DNA of 64,000 nucleotides from Glycomyces algeriensis (GCF_027622855.1 NZ_JAPZVR010000003.1:459148-523147); one strand, 5' to 3'. Positions 7,689 to 19,334 are shown, counted from the first letter of the stretch. Numbers and translations: made by a program. Notes: a model not told the origin generated them from the letters alone.

Positions 7689-10667
7689 TCAGCGCTTGGC
7701 GGCGGTCTTGCGGCCGTTGCCCGCCTTGGCCCTTCGCGCGGCGGCGCCGTCGCCCTTGCCCTTGCCGTCGAGGCCGAGCAGCGGGCGCAGGTACGCGCCG
7801 GTGTGGCTCGCGCCGATCGCGGCCACCTCCTCCGGCGTGCCGGCCGCGACGAGCGTGCCGCCCTTGTCGCCGCCTTCGGGTCCGAGGTCGATGACCCAGT
7901 CCGAGCACTTGATCACTTCGAGGTTGTGCTCGATGGTGATCACGGTGTTGCCCTTGTCGACCAGTCCGTCGAGCACGCCGAGGAGCTTGCGCACGTCCTC
8001 GAAGTGCAGGCCGGTGGTCGGCTCGTCCAGGATGTACACGGTCTTGCCGGTCGAGCGCTTCTGCAGCTCCGAGGCGAGCTTGACGCGCTGGGCCTCGCCG
8101 CCCGACAGGGTCGGGGCGGGCTGGCCGAGGCGCACGTAGCCGAGGCCGACGTCGTTGAGCGTCTTCAGGTGCCGGTGGATCGTCTGGATCGGCTCGAAGA
8201 AGTCCGCGGCCTCCTCGATGGGCATGTCGAGCACATCGGAGATGGTCTTGCCGCGGTAGTGGACCTTGAGCGTGTCGCGGTTGTAGCGGGCCCCGCCGCA
8301 CTCCTCGCACGGCACGTACACGTCCGGCAGGAAGTTCATCTCGATCTTCAGGGTGCCGTCGCCGCTGCACGCCTCGCAGCGCCCGCCCTTGACGTTGAAC
8401 GAGAACCGGCCCGGGCCCCAGCCGCGCACCTTCGCCTCGGGCGTGCCCGAGAAGAGCTTGCGGACCTTGTCGAACACGCCGGTGTAGGTCGCCGGGTTCG
8501 AGCGCGGGGTGCGCCCGATCGGGGACTGGTCGACGCCCACGACCTTGTCGACCTGGTCGATGCCGGTGATGGTGCGGTGCCTACCGGCGACGATTTTCGC
8601 GCCGTTGACCTCCGCCGCGAGCGTGTTGTAGAGGATCTCGTTCACGAGCGTGGACTTGCCGGAGCCGGAGACGCCGGTGACCGACACGAGGCAGCCCATG
8701 GGGAACGACGCGTCGATGCCCTTGAGGTTGTTCTCCCTGGCGCCCTTGACGACCAGCTCGCGGCCGTGGTCGGCCGGGCGGCGCTGCTCGGGCACCGGGA
8801 TGTGCTTGCGGCCGGAGACGTAGTCGCCGGTGATCGAGCCCTCGGCCTCGGTGAGGCCGGCGACCGGACCGGAGTAGATGACGTGCCCGCCGTGCTCGCC
8901 CGCGCCGGGGCCGATGTCGACGATGTGGTCGGCGACGCGGATCGTGTCCTCGTCGTGCTCGACCACGATCAGCGTGTTCCCCAGGTCCCGCAGGCGTTCC
9001 AGGGTCGCGATGAGCCGGTTGTTGTCGCGCTGGTGGAGGCCGATCGACGGCTCGTCCAGCACGTAGAGGACGCCCACGAGGCCGGCGCCGATCTGGGTGG
9101 CGAGCCGGATGCGCTGGGCCTCGCCGCCCGAGAGGCTCCCGGCGGCGCGGGCGAGGGTCAGGTAGTCGAGGCCGACGTCGAGCAGGAACTGCAGGCGGGC
9201 CTTGACCTCCTTGACGATCGGCGCGGCGATGATGGAGTCGCGGTTGGAGAGCTTGAGCGCGTCGAAGAACACCGAGCAGTCCGCGACCGAGAGCGTGCAG
9301 ACCTCGTGGATGGACAGGCCCTCCACGGTGACGGCCAGGACCTCGGGCTTGAGCCGGGTCCCCTCGCAGGTCGAGCACGGGATCTCCCGCATGAACTGCT
9401 CGTACTTCTCGCGGGTCCACTCGGAGTCGGTCTCGTGGTGGCGGCGCTCGACCCACGGCACGACGCCCTCGAAGCGCGTCTCGTAGGAGCGGCGCTGGCC
9501 GCGCTTGTTGCGGTAGGAGACCTGCAGGGTCTCGCCGTAGCCGTAGAGCACGGCCTTCTGCGCCTGGCTCGGGAGGTCGGCCCACGGGGTGTCGACGTCG
9601 AAGCCGACCGCCTCGCCGAGGGCGACGATCTGGAACAGGAAGTAGTCGCCCATGCCGACCGAGGACCAGGGCGCGAGCGCGCCGTCGCGGATGCTCGCCT
9701 CCTGGTCGCGGATGACGAGCTCCGGGTCGACCTCCTTGCGCACGCCGAGGCCGTGGCACACCGGGCAGGCGCCGAAGGGCGCGTTGAAGGAGAACGTGCG
9801 CGGCTCGAGCTCGTCGAGCGAGAGCGGGTGGTCGTTGGGGCAGGCGAGTTTCTCGGAGAAGCGGCGGGTCCGGTTCGGGTCGTCCTCGGGGACGTCGACG
9901 AAGTCGAGCACCACGACCCCGTCGGCGAGGCCGAGCGCGGACTCCACCGAGTCGGTGACGCGCTGGATCGAGGAGGCCTTGACCGCGAGGCGGTCGATGA
10001 CCACGTCGATGTCGTGCTTCTCCTGCTTCTTCAGCTTCGGCACGTCGGTGAGGGCGTACACCTCGCCGTCGACCCGCGCGCGGGCGTAGCCCTGCTGCTG
10101 GAGGTCGCCGAAGAGGTCCACGAACTCGCCCTTGCGCTTGCGCACGACCGGGGCCAGGACCTGGAAGCGGGTGCCCTCGGGCATCGCCATGATCTGGTCG
10201 GTGATCTGCTGCGGCGACTGGCTGACGATGGCCTCGCCGCACTGCGGGCAGTGCGGGACGCCGACGCGGGCGTACAGGAGGCGCAGGTAGTCGTAGATCT
10301 CGGTGATGGTGCCCACCGTCGACCGCGGGTTGCGGGAGGTGGACTTCTGGTCGATCGACACCGCCGGCGACAGGCCCTCGATGAAGTCGACGTCGGGCTT
10401 GTCCATCTGGCCGAGGAACTGGCGGGCGTAGGCCGAGAGCGATTCGACGTAGCGGCGCTGGCCCTCGGCGAAGATCGTGTCGAACGCCAGGGAGGACTTG
10501 CCGGACCCGGACAGGCCGGTGAAGACGATGAGCGAGTCCCGCGGGAGGTCGAGGTCGACGTCCTTGAGGTTGTGCTCGCGTGCGCCGCGCACGACGATGG
10601 TGCCGGCTCCATGCGTTCCGGCGGGAGTGTGCGTTTTGGAATCGATCTGAAGGTGCTCGTTGGCCAC
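7689..10667 (-). CDS. uvrA: UvrABC excinuclease subunit A
   Basis: A 992-residue damage-recognition ATPase of nucleotide excision repair, acting with UvrB on DNA. The tandem ABC modules show GLSGSGKSS and [10 protein letters not shown]-loops, two [10 protein letters not shown] signature motifs and zinc-ligand pairs (CPQC, CPVC, CSTC, CEAC, CEEC). Length is typical, with a Lys/Arg/Gly-rich tail. The start is GTG 10667; no ribosome site precedes it, and the promoter's -10 ends 7 nt upstream, so the message is probably leaderless. The gene stands alone and has its own terminator. The promoter motif is shared with the four DUF4132 genes at 51-64 kb. Confidence 0.97.
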   Translation of the reverse strand: MANEHLQIDSKTHTPAGTHGAGTIVVRGAREHNLKDVDLDLPRDSLIVFTGLSGSGKSSLAFDTIFAEGQRRYVESLSAYARQFLGQMDKPDVDFIEGLSPAVSIDQKSTSRNPRSTVGTITEIYDYLRLLYARVGVPHCPQCGEAIVSQSPQQITDQIMAMPEGTRFQVLAPVVRKRKGEFVDLFGDLQQQGYARARVDGEVYALTDVPKLKKQEKHDIDVVIDRLAVKASSIQRVTDSVESALGLADGVVVLDFVDVPEDDPNRTRRFSEKLACPNDHPLSLDELEPRTFSFNAPFGACPVCHGLGVRKEVDPELVIRDQEASIRDGALAPWSSVGMGDYFLFQIVALGEAVGFDVDTPWADLPSQAQKAVLYGYGETLQVSYRNKRGQRRSYETRFEGVVPWVERRHHETDSEWTREKYEQFMREIPCSTCEGTRLKPEVLAVTVEGLSIHEVCTLSVADCSVFFDALKLSNRDSIIAAPIVKEVKARLQFLLDVGLDYLTLARAAGSLSGGEAQRIRLATQIGAGLVGVLYVLDEPSIGLHQRDNNRLIATLERLRDLGNTLIVVEHDEDTIRVADHIVDIGPGAGEHGGHVIYSGPVAGLTEAEGSITGDYVSGRKHIPVPEQRRPADHGRELVVKGARENNLKGIDASFPMGCLVSVTGVSGSGKSTLVNEILYNTLAAEVNGAKIVAGRHRTITGIDQVDKVVGVDQSPIGRTPRSNPATYTGVFDKVRKLFSGTPEAKVRGWGPGRFSFNVKGGRCEACSGDGTLKIEMNFLPDVYVPCEECGGARYNRDTLKVHYRGKTISDVLDMPIEEAADFFEPIQTIHRHLKTLNDVGLGYVRLGQPAPTLSGGEAQRVKLASELQKRSTGKTVYILDEPTTGLHFEDVRKLLGVLDGLVDKGNTVITIEHNLEVIKCSDWVIDLGPEGGDKGGTLVAAGTPEEVAAIGASHTGAYLRPLLGLDGKGKGDGAAARRAKAGNGRKTAAKR

Positions 10668-10673
10668 GGTGGG

Positions 10674-10695
10674 AATCTAACGTTCGGGTCCGACA
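10674..10695 (-). promoter_or_regulatory. uvrA promoter, RecA-NDp/PafBC-like architecture
   Basis: On the minus strand TGTCGGACC (10695-10687), 7 bp, then TAGATT (10679-10674). This equals TGTC-R-N3-N8-TANNNT spacing of the mycobacterial LexA-independent damage promoter, but with GAC in place of GTG. The predicted transcription start is 10667, the first base of the GTG. The same element precedes each DUF4132 gene. Confidence 0.7.
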
Positions 10696-10712
10696 GTTCT
10701 GGGAGGCCCGCT

Positions 10713-10728
10713 GTTCGAACAAGGGCCG
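10713..10728 (-). promoter_or_regulatory. Upstream element shared with the DUF4132-MoxR operon
   Basis: CGGCCCTTGTTCGAAC on the minus strand lies 17 bp upstream of the TGTCGGACC box. A 15/16 identical copy lies 17 bp upstream of the same box at 53605-53620. It contains the palindrome GTTCGAAC. It does not match the actinobacterial LexA box TCGAAC-N4-GTTCGA. Confidence 0.55.
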
Positions 10729-10806
10729 ACCTACGAGGCTACTCCCCCGCACCGTGGCGTTTCACGCGCCGATGTGACCTTTGCCTCAGCTGAGGGGCAT
10801 GCGACA

Positions 10807-10855
10807 GCGGGCCCGGCCGGGCGGGCGCGTATGCGCTCGCTTCGGCCGGACCCGC
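10807..10855 (-). terminator. Possible terminator after the SH3b/glucosaminidase gene
   Basis: A 13-bp GC stem with one G-U pair (10807-10819 with 10843-10855) and a 23-nt loop lies about 40 nt past the stop at 10898 on the minus strand. A separate perfect palindrome, CCTCAGCTGAGG, lies at 10784-10795. Confidence 0.5.
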
Positions 10856-10897
10856 CCCCGCCGGCAGGAATCGAGCCTTGTGGGTGAGCCGTCCGGT

Positions 10898-11992
10898 TCA
10901 GTCGAACTGGTACAGGTCGTAGTCGTCCATGATCCCGATGAGCTTCGCGGCGTACTCCGGGTCGGTCGCGTAGCCGGCCTTGTGGATCTCCCGCGCGAAG
11001 CGCTTCGGGTCGTCCGCGTGGTCCATGGCCGTGGCGTAGCGGGACCAGTTGGCGAGCAGGTCGCCGTGGTCGCGGTAGGAGTCGGCGACGTCCGCGTAGG
11101 CGCGGAACGTGGCGTTCATGTCGAAGCAGCCGCCGGTGGGGCTGCACTCGAAGGTGGCGTAGTCGCGGCAGCCGATGGCGTGGTCGCCGGGCGAGCCGAA
11201 GCACTTCATGCCGAACAGGTTGTGGTCCTCGCGGGCCAGGGCGCCCTTGCCCCAGCCGGACTCGAGGATCGCCTGCGCGAGGGTCACCGAGGCGGGCACG
11301 CCGGTGGCGCGGTCGCTTGCCTGCGCTGCGGGCGCGTGCGAGCTGATGAAGCCCGCGGTGCCGCCGCGCGGGACCGCGGGCGGGTCCTGGCCGCACCAGG
11401 GCAGCCACGGCTCGCCGGCGCTCCACTTGATGTAGGCGGCGGAGACGTAGCGCTTGTCGCCGATCTTGTACCAGGCGCCGGTGGTGCGGACGGGGCCGTC
11501 GACCTCCTGGCCCCAGGCCTGGCACTCGACGCCGACACCGGCGCCGTTGGCGTAGGTGCCCTGCCGCCCGGCCGAGGAGTTCGCGGCGGCGCGGATGTTG
11601 AGCTCGCCGCCCTTGGTGCTCACGGTGGCGTCGGTGGCGGCCTTGGTGGCGGCCGAGCACCACGGCACGGCCTGCGCGGGCGACCAGGTCACGTAGGCGT
11701 CCGAGATCCAGCGGTCCTTGCCGATCCGCAGCCAGGTGGCGGTGGTGCGCACGTGGCCGCTGATCTCCTCGCCGCGTGCCTTGCAGAACACCTCGGGGTT
11801 CGCGCCCTTGGCGAGCGTGCCGGCGCTCTGCTGGTCGGTGGCCGGGCCTGAGCGGACGTTGAGCGTGCCGCCGTCGGTGGCGATGATCGCACCGGTGATC
11901 TTGGCCTGACCGGGGGCCGCGCCGACGAGAACGGCCCCGGCGGCGAGCGCCAGAACCATAACGAATCGGATGGATATATGGAATACGCCCAT
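10898..11992 (-). CDS. Secreted cell-wall hydrolase: two SH3b domains plus glucosaminidase-like domain
   Basis: A 364-residue exported protein. Residues 1-30 are a signal peptide ending GQA. Two bacterial SH3 repeats follow at about 38-105 (GTLNVRSGPATDQQSAGTL) and 115-190 (GELNIRAAANSSAGRQGTY), each ending in a Trp-Cys motif. Residues 205-360 are a GH73/FlgJ-like lysozyme domain: VPASVTLAQAILESGWGKGALAREDHNLFGMKC with the acid glutamate in ILESGWG, and the MNATFRAYADVADSYRDHG segment. It probably cuts peptidoglycan glycan strands outside the membrane. The start ATG 11992 fits the signal peptide best; ATG 12028 is possible and neither has a clear ribosome site. It is divergent from typA. Confidence 0.85.
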   Translation of the reverse strand: MGVFHISIRFVMVLALAAGAVLVGAAPGQAKITGAIIATDGGTLNVRSGPATDQQSAGTLAKGANPEVFCKARGEEISGHVRTTATWLRIGKDRWISDAYVTWSPAQAVPWCSAATKAATDATVSTKGGELNIRAAANSSAGRQGTYANGAGVGVECQAWGQEVDGPVRTTGAWYKIGDKRYVSAAYIKWSAGEPWLPWCGQDPPAVPRGGTAGFISSHAPAAQASDRATGVPASVTLAQAILESGWGKGALAREDHNLFGMKCFGSPGDHAIGCRDYATFECSPTGGCFDMNATFRAYADVADSYRDHGDLLANWSRYATAMDHADDPKRFAREIHKAGYATDPEYAAKLIGIMDDYDLYQFD

Positions 11993-12127
11993 AAACGGCA
12001 GTGTAGGTAATGAGGGATTTTCTGTCATTGGAAGCGTCAATGTGAACAACCCTCGGCTGAGGGCCGGGAAATCTGGTGTCCGCGATCACCTGGGTTGACG
12101 CCAGGTCCGTCTCGTGCTTAAGCGACA

Positions 12128-14008
<1,881 letters not shown>

Positions 14009-14017
14009 GCGCTGAAC

Positions 14018-14052
14018 GAGAGCGGGCCCGACCGATGGTCGGGCCCGCTCTC
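14018..14052 (+). terminator. Bidirectional terminator between typA and the PAC2 gene
   Basis: A perfect 15-bp stem (GAGAGCGGGCCCGAC and complement) with a 5-nt loop lies between two convergent genes. The stem can extend outward with one mismatch toward CTGAAC/GTTCAG. Confidence 0.85.
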
Positions 14053-14064
14053 GTCGTTCAGGAG

Positions 14065-14979
14065 CTACTTGTCGTCCTCGCCGCGCTGGCGCTCGGCGAG
14101 GAACGTCTCGAAGGCCGCGCCGAGCTCGTCGGCGGTCGGCATCCGGCCGTCCTGGAGCATCTCGTCGGCCTCGGCGGCCTCGGTGAACGAGTCGTACTGC
14201 TCCTCGAGGGTCTTCACCACGTCGGCCACCTCGTCGGACTCGGCGACCTGCTCGGCGATGTCCGAATCCACTTGGGCGCGTTCGATCTCCAAGTCCTCGT
14301 CGGAGGGCAGGTCGAGGCCGGTGGCCTCGCGGATGCCCTCCAGGAGGCGGAGCGTGGCGGCCGGGTAGGTCATCTGCATGACGTAGTGCGGCACGTGCAC
14401 CGAGAGGCCGATCGCGTCGCGACCGGACTCGCCCAGGCGGTACTCGAGGAGGCCCGCGGCGTTGCCGGGGACCGTGACCTCGTTGAACACCGGGCGGTTG
14501 TCGAAGACGAGCTCCGGCCGGGTCGCGTGCACGGTCATGCCGAGCGGCCGGGTGTGCGGCACCCCCATCGGGATGCCCTGGAAGCCCAGCGTGAGCGGCA
14601 CGTGCCAGTGCTCGACCAGGTCCTCCACGGAGTCGACGAAGCGTTCCCACGCGAAGTCGGGCTCAGGGCCGGTCATGAGCAGGAACGGCTTGTCCGAGGC
14701 GTCCCGCATCAGGTACACGACCAACTGGGGGGCCTCGAAGTCGGACCAGCGGTCGATCGAGAACGTGAGATTGGGCCTCCGGGACCGGTAGTCGATGAGC
14801 TGGTCCACGTCGAACGACGCGACCGGGGTGTGCTCGCAGGTCTTGAACAGGTGGTCCACCACCCCGCGACCCGCTTGGCCTGCGTCCATGAACCCGTCGA
14901 GGAAGTGCAGCAGCACCGCTCCCCGCGCGTCGGCCGGTTCCGCCAGGACCTCGCACAGTGCCCAAGGGTCAACGTTCAA
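14065..14979 (-). CDS. PAC2-family protein
   Basis: A 304-residue soluble protein of the PAC2 (proteasome assembly chaperone 2-like) family. It shows LLHFLDGFMDAGQAGRG near the start, then FDVDQLIDYRSRRP, LLMTGPEPDFAWERF and VHVPHYVMQMTYPAA. The C-terminal 60 residues are acidic and helical. The role of these proteins in actinobacteria is not established. I choose a TTG start at 14979 because AAGGAG lies 9 nt upstream, whereas no ATG or GTG fits that site; the open frame otherwise runs to 15072. It lies directly after ftsI in the same direction (89 nt), where murE would be expected. Confidence 0.85.
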   Translation of the reverse strand: MNVDPWALCEVLAEPADARGAVLLHFLDGFMDAGQAGRGVVDHLFKTCEHTPVASFDVDQLIDYRSRRPNLTFSIDRWSDFEAPQLVVYLMRDASDKPFLLMTGPEPDFAWERFVDSVEDLVEHWHVPLTLGFQGIPMGVPHTRPLGMTVHATRPELVFDNRPVFNEVTVPGNAAGLLEYRLGESGRDAIGLSVHVPHYVMQMTYPAATLRLLEGIREATGLDLPSDEDLEIERAQVDSDIAEQVAESDEVADVVKTLEEQYDSFTEAAEADEMLQDGRMPTADELGAAFETFLAERQRGEDDK

Positions 14980-15068
14980 AACAATCGGCTCCTTCTTCCT
15001 TGACGCCTTCGATGCTAACGCCCGGGGCCGATCCCCGATTCCCCCTCGTGGAGAAGTTCGGAGAAGCG

Positions 15069-17267
15069 TCACCCCCAGACGTCGAACTCCGGCGCGGGTT
15101 CGGTCGCGGGGCGAACTCCGAAGTAGCCCAAGGCGAACTCGTTGATCTCCTTGAACGCCTCACCGGTGGTCGAGCCGCCGCCCCCGCCCCCGGGGACGTA
15201 GACGCTCACGGCCACCACGTACTGCGGGTCCTCGGCCGGGGCGAACCCCACGAACGAGGTCACGTTGCCGGGGGCGTACTCGCCGTCGACGACGAGGCCG
15301 CCGGTGCCGGTCTTGCCGGCCAGGTGGTAGTTCTCCAGCTGCGCGTTGCGGCCCGTACCGGTCTCGGCCGCGATCGGCGCCTGCAGCAGGTACTGCAGGT
15401 CCTCGGCGGTCTGCTGCGAGACGACGCGGTGCGTCGCGGGCTCGGGCTGCTCCACGACCGTGCCGTCCGCCTCGACCTTCTGGTCGATGAGCGTGGGCTG
15501 CACGTACACGCCGTCGTTCGCGATGGCGCCGTAGAGCGCGGCCATCTGCATGATCGTGGCGGTGCCCTCGTGGCCGATCGGGACCGAGCCCGGGGAGGTG
15601 CCGGACCAGTTCTGCGGCTCCTGGAGGATGCCCGAGGCCTCGCCCTCGATGCCCACGCCCGTGGGCTGCCCGAGACCGAAGGCCAGCTGGTACTCGTACA
15701 GCTTCTCCGGGCCGATGCAGTCGGCGAGCTCGATCGTGCCCACGTTCGAGGACTGCGCGATGATCCCGGCCAGGCTCAGCACCGCGTCGCCGTGCTCGTA
15801 GCCGTCCCGGTAGACCTGGCCGCCCTTGGTGATCGTCTGCTCGAGGGCCATCGTGCCGTCCGGCTCGATGCACCCCTCCTCGAGGGCGGCGGCGAACACG
15901 ATCGCCTTGTGGATCGAGCCGGGGTCCACAGTGGCCTGCGTCGCGTAGTCGCGGTACACCTCGGGGTCGTCCACCTTGAACGGGTTGGCCGCGTCGTAGG
16001 TCGGGGTCGAGGCCATCGCCAGCATCTCGCCGGAGCCGACCTCCATCACCAGCGCGGAGCCGAACTCGGCGTCGTGCTCCTTCACGGTCTCCTCCAGGAT
16101 GTTCTGCACCTGGAACTGGAGCTTGTCGTCGAGCGTGAGCTGGAGGTCGTTGCCCGGCACCGCCTCCTCCTCGCGGTAGAACGCGCCGGGGATCGGCAGG
16201 CCCGACTGCTGGCTGCGCTCGTAGGAGACCTCGCCGTCCTCGCCGGAGAGCCAGTCGTCGTAGGCGGCCTCGAGGCCGCCGAGGCCGTCGCCCTCGCCGC
16301 CGGTGAAGCCGATGACGTTGGCGGCCAAGTCGTGTCCGGGCACCACCCGGCGCTCGTCCTCGCCGATGATGAGGCCCGGGTTCTCCATCTCGCGGATCTT
16401 GTCGCCGATGGCGAGGTCGACGCCGCGCTGCAGGTAGGCGAAGCGGATCGGCTCGCCCTGCGCGGTCTCCTTCGCGGCGATGATCGCCTCGAGGTCGGAC
16501 GCGCGCCGGCCCAGGAGCTCCGTCAGGCTCGCGGCCACCTCGGCCGGTTCGCCCTTGACCATGGCGGGGTCGACCGCGATGTAGTTGGCCTCGACCGAGT
16601 ACGCGAGGCGGTTGCCGTTGCGGTCCAGGATCGCGCCGCGCTCGGCGGGGAGCGGCTCGGTGGTGAGGCGCTGGTTCAGCGCCTCCGCGGCGTACGCGGC
16701 CGAGTCGGTGACCTGGAGCTGCACCAGGCGGGCGCCGGAGATGAGCAGCAGGATCATGACGAAGGCCGCGGCCATGCGCAGGCGCCGCCGCGGGTTGCCG
16801 ATGCGCGGCAGGCTCGCGAGCGGCCGGACCTCGATCGGACCGGTGGTCCGGACCGTGCCGCGCGGGCCGCCGCGCCGCGGCGGGTTGATCGGCCCCGTCC
16901 GGCGGGTCGGCGTGGGACGCACGGTCCCGGTGCGGCGCAACGGCTCTGAGCGCGCGGGGGCGCGCTTCGGCTCCGGTTCGGGCTTGCGCGGTTCGGTGAT
17001 CACGCCGGTCTCGCGCTGGCGGCGCTCGCGGGAGCGGGCCGCGGCCTCGCGGCGCCTGCGCGCCGCGAGGTCGTCGGCCTCGTCCTGCTGTGCGGTCCGG
17101 TTGCGCTCGCGGCGCGCGGCCTCGCGGTCGCGCGCCCCGTTCTCCCGGGCCCGGTTGTCCTCGGCCCCCTCCGCCGCCTCGCGGACGGTCCGCCCGCGAG
17201 GCGTGTAACGGCGTGCTCGACTCATCGAGCTGGGGTCGCGCCGTCGACGGGGGTCGGATTCGGTCAT
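15069..17267 (-). CDS. ftsI: Septal peptidoglycan transpeptidase FtsI (PBP3-type)
   Basis: A 732-residue class B penicillin-binding protein that crosslinks septal peptidoglycan. It has an unusually long, Arg-rich cytoplasmic tail (residues 1-163), one membrane segment (about 164-180), a PBP dimer domain (ERGAILDRNGNRLAYSVEA), and a transpeptidase domain with SxxK in DPGSIHK (about 447), SSN near 505 and KTGT near 650. The start ATG 17267 has AAGGA at 6 nt, overlapping the ftsL stop region 8 nt away. It is the last dcw gene of this block. Confidence 0.94.
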   Translation of the reverse strand: MTESDPRRRRDPSSMSRARRYTPRGRTVREAAEGAEDNRARENGARDREAARRERNRTAQQDEADDLAARRRREAAARSRERRQRETGVITEPRKPEPEPKRAPARSEPLRRTGTVRPTPTRRTGPINPPRRGGPRGTVRTTGPIEVRPLASLPRIGNPRRRLRMAAAFVMILLLISGARLVQLQVTDSAAYAAEALNQRLTTEPLPAERGAILDRNGNRLAYSVEANYIAVDPAMVKGEPAEVAASLTELLGRRASDLEAIIAAKETAQGEPIRFAYLQRGVDLAIGDKIREMENPGLIIGEDERRVVPGHDLAANVIGFTGGEGDGLGGLEAAYDDWLSGEDGEVSYERSQQSGLPIPGAFYREEEAVPGNDLQLTLDDKLQFQVQNILEETVKEHDAEFGSALVMEVGSGEMLAMASTPTYDAANPFKVDDPEVYRDYATQATVDPGSIHKAIVFAAALEEGCIEPDGTMALEQTITKGGQVYRDGYEHGDAVLSLAGIIAQSSNVGTIELADCIGPEKLYEYQLAFGLGQPTGVGIEGEASGILQEPQNWSGTSPGSVPIGHEGTATIMQMAALYGAIANDGVYVQPTLIDQKVEADGTVVEQPEPATHRVVSQQTAEDLQYLLQAPIAAETGTGRNAQLENYHLAGKTGTGGLVVDGEYAPGNVTSFVGFAPAEDPQYVVAVSVYVPGGGGGGSTTGEAFKEINEFALGYFGVRPATEPAPEFDVWG

Positions 17268-17275
17268 CGACGTCC

Positions 17276-17857
17276 TTACTCTTCGTTCCAGGGCATCTCG
17301 ACGGTCTCGCCGCCGGGAAGGTACAGGTAGGTCACCTTCTCCGGGCGCTCCATGCCGTACAGCTGCGCCTGGGACTGGAGGTACCCGGGCGTGTCGAACT
17401 GCGAGAGCTCGTCGGCGAGCGTCTGCTCGGTCTGGTCGAGCTCGCCCGCCTGGGTCCGCAGCTCCTGCAGCCGGTAGGCGTCCTCGTTGATGACCGTGTT
17501 CAGGACCAGCAGGCCGAAGATGCCGGCGACGACCAGCGCGAGGATGCCGCCGACGAACGCCGGGCGCGGCACCTCCACGGGCTCGGGCGCGGGCTTGGCC
17601 TTCGTCTCGGTGCGGGTGCGCGGCAGGACCACGGTCTCGCGCTGCGGCGCGGCCGGCGTCTCGGCGGGCGCCTCGGGAGGCGCCTCGACCGGGACGGTCG
17701 CAGGCTGGACGGCGAGGTTGCCGTCGAACACAGGCGCGGATTCATCGGCGTCGCCGACGAGGCCGCGGCGTCGCGAGGACGCGGCGCGGGCCCGCCGACG
17801 GGCGGCCTTGATGATCTCGTCGGGGTCGGCTTGCGCGCGACGGTACTGGTCGCTCAT
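17276..17857 (-). CDS. ftsL: FtsL-like cell-division protein
   Basis: A 193-residue bitopic protein: a basic cytoplasmic N-terminus, a Pro/Ala-rich linker (50-100), one membrane segment at 101-120, and an extracytoplasmic Leu/Glu heptad region (RLQELRTQAGELDQTEQTLADEL) followed by the YLQSQAQLYGMERPEKV motif typical of FtsL/DivIC-type proteins. FtsL joins FtsB and FtsQ and activates FtsWI. Assignment rests on topology and on its position between rsmH and ftsI; its ATG overlaps the rsmH stop by 4 nt (ATGA). Confidence 0.8.
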   Translation of the reverse strand: MSDQYRRAQADPDEIIKAARRRARAASSRRRGLVGDADESAPVFDGNLAVQPATVPVEAPPEAPAETPAAPQRETVVLPRTRTETKAKPAPEPVEVPRPAFVGGILALVVAGIFGLLVLNTVINEDAYRLQELRTQAGELDQTEQTLADELSQFDTPGYLQSQAQLYGMERPEKVTYLYLPGGETVEMPWNEE

Positions 17858-18822
17858 GTTGCGCCTCCTGCTCCTGTGGACGGTGCGATGCGTTCTGCTG
17901 CGCGGAGCCGGGCGGGCGCCGAGCGCGGATTGCGGTCGAGTTCGGTCTGTGTCGGTTGCTGGGCCTTCTTCGTGAGGAGTCGAAAGGTGGGTTCGGTTCC
18001 GGGGAGGTCGACGGGGAGGCCGGCCGGGCTGGTGGAGGTGGCTCTGCGGGAGAGCTCCTGCTTGGTGATGCGGTCTTCGAGCGAGTGGTAGGAGAGCACG
18101 ACGACGCGGCCGCCGGGGGCCGTCACGTCGAGCGCGGCGGGCAGCGCGCGCTCCCAGGTCTCGAGCTCGCCGTTGACCTCGATGCGCAGGGCCTGGAAGG
18201 TCCGCTTGGCGGGGTTGCCGCCGGTGCGGCGGCCCGCCTGCGGGATCGCCTCCTTGACGAGCTCCGCCAGCGCGCTGCTGGAGGTGATCGGGGCCTTGGC
18301 ACGGGCCTTGACGATGCTGGAGACGACGCGGGTCGCGAACTTCTCCTCGCCGTAGGTGCGCAGGATGCGCACCAGGTCGCCCGGCTCGTAGGTGTTCACG
18401 ACGATCTCGGCGGTGAGCCGGTCGTCGGGGTTCATGCGCATGTCGAGGCGCGCGTCCTGGCTGTAGGCGAAGCCGCGGTCGGCCTGGTCGAGCTGCATCG
18501 AGGAGACGCCGAGGTCGAACAGGACGGCGTCGAGCCTCTCGAAGCCGTTGTCCTCCAGGACTTCCGGGATCGCGTCGTAGACGGCGCGGGCCGGGATGAA
18601 GCGGTCGCCGAAGTCGGCGAGGCGCTTGGAGGCGAGCTCGAGTGCGGTGGGGTCGCGGTCGATGCCGATGACGGTGAGGCCGGGGTGGGCGGTCAGGAGG
18701 GCCTCGGTGTGCCCTCCGGCGCCGAGGGTCGCGTCGACGGCCAGCGCCCCGGGGCGCGAGGCGGCGGGTGCGAGGTAGTCCAGCACTTCGTCGAGCATCA
18801 CCGGGATGTGCGGTGCGTTCAT
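17854..18822 (-). CDS. rsmH: 16S rRNA (cytosine1402-N4)-methyltransferase RsmH
   Basis: A 322-residue SAM-dependent methyltransferase (formerly MraW) acting on 16S rRNA C1402. It shows HIPVMLDEVLDYL, the SAM site DATLGAGGHTEALL, DAVLFDLGVSSMQLD, and the C-terminal VVVLSYHSLEDRITKQ and FRLLTKKAQQPTQTELDRNPRSAPARLRAAER. The start ATG 18822 has an excellent GAAGGAGGTGA site. It follows mraZ by 17 nt, the standard dcw order. Confidence 0.97.
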   Translation of the reverse strand: MNAPHIPVMLDEVLDYLAPAASRPGALAVDATLGAGGHTEALLTAHPGLTVIGIDRDPTALELASKRLADFGDRFIPARAVYDAIPEVLEDNGFERLDAVLFDLGVSSMQLDQADRGFAYSQDARLDMRMNPDDRLTAEIVVNTYEPGDLVRILRTYGEEKFATRVVSSIVKARAKAPITSSSALAELVKEAIPQAGRRTGGNPAKRTFQALRIEVNGELETWERALPAALDVTAPGGRVVVLSYHSLEDRITKQELSRRATSTSPAGLPVDLPGTEPTFRLLTKKAQQPTQTELDRNPRSAPARLRAAERIAPSTGAGGAT

Positions 18823-18839
18823 TCCGCTCACCTCCTTCT

Positions 18840-19271
18840 CTACAGTCCTTCGGGCAGGTCGCCCTCTTCGATGTCGGCGAAGGCCTCTTCCGAGGCCTCC
18901 AGGTAGTCGTCCCAGGTCCGGGTGTTCCAGATCTCCACGCGGTTGGAGGCGCCGATGACCGCGAGGTCGCGGTCGAGGCCGGCGTATTCGCGGAGCCGCG
19001 GGGGGATGGTGACGCGTCCCTGCTTGTCGGGGACCTCGTCGTGGGCGGAGGCGAAGAACACCCGGCTGTAGGCGCGGGCGGTCTTGCTCGACATGGGGGC
19101 GAGTTGGAGCGCTTCGGCGATGCGCGTGAACTCCGCTTCGGGGAACACGTACAGGCAGCGTTCCTGGCCCTTGGTGATCACGACTCCTTCCGCCAGTCCT
19201 TCCCTGAACTTCGCGGGGAGGATGACGCGGCCCTTGTCGTCCAGGCGCGGGTTGTGGGTGCCGAGGAACAT
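18840..19271 (-). CDS. mraZ: Transcriptional regulator MraZ
   Basis: A 143-residue protein with two SpoVT/AbrB-like repeats: [23 protein letters not shown] at the start and [18 protein letters not shown] from about residue 81, each with the DxxGR core. MraZ forms a ring and represses its own dcw operon by binding direct repeats upstream. The start ATG 19271 sits 8 nt after GGGGGGTGG; GTG 19280 would lie inside that ribosome site. Four GTGGRG boxes lie 64-102 bp upstream. Confidence 0.95.
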   Translation of the reverse strand: MFLGTHNPRLDDKGRVILPAKFREGLAEGVVITKGQERCLYVFPEAEFTRIAEALQLAPMSSKTARAYSRVFFASAHDEVPDKQGRVTIPPRLREYAGLDRDLAVIGASNRVEIWNTRTWDDYLEASEEAFADIEEGDLPEGL

Positions 19272-19334
19272 CGGCGCCACCCCCCGTGACTCTCAGGCTG
19301 CGCGGCCGCTCCGACCGCGTTGACAGGGCAATGG

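Noticed and set aside
10711-10722. LexA SOS box upstream of uvrA
   Set aside because: TGTTCGAACA is a contiguous palindrome; the actinobacterial LexA box needs TCGAAC and GTTCGA separated by 4 bp.
11993-12127. Possible c-di-AMP (ydaO) riboswitch before the SH3b/glucosaminidase gene
   Set aside because: Such hydrolases often carry one, and there are hairpins (ACCTGG/CCAGGT, CCCTC/GAGGG), but the conserved riboswitch core sequences are not present.
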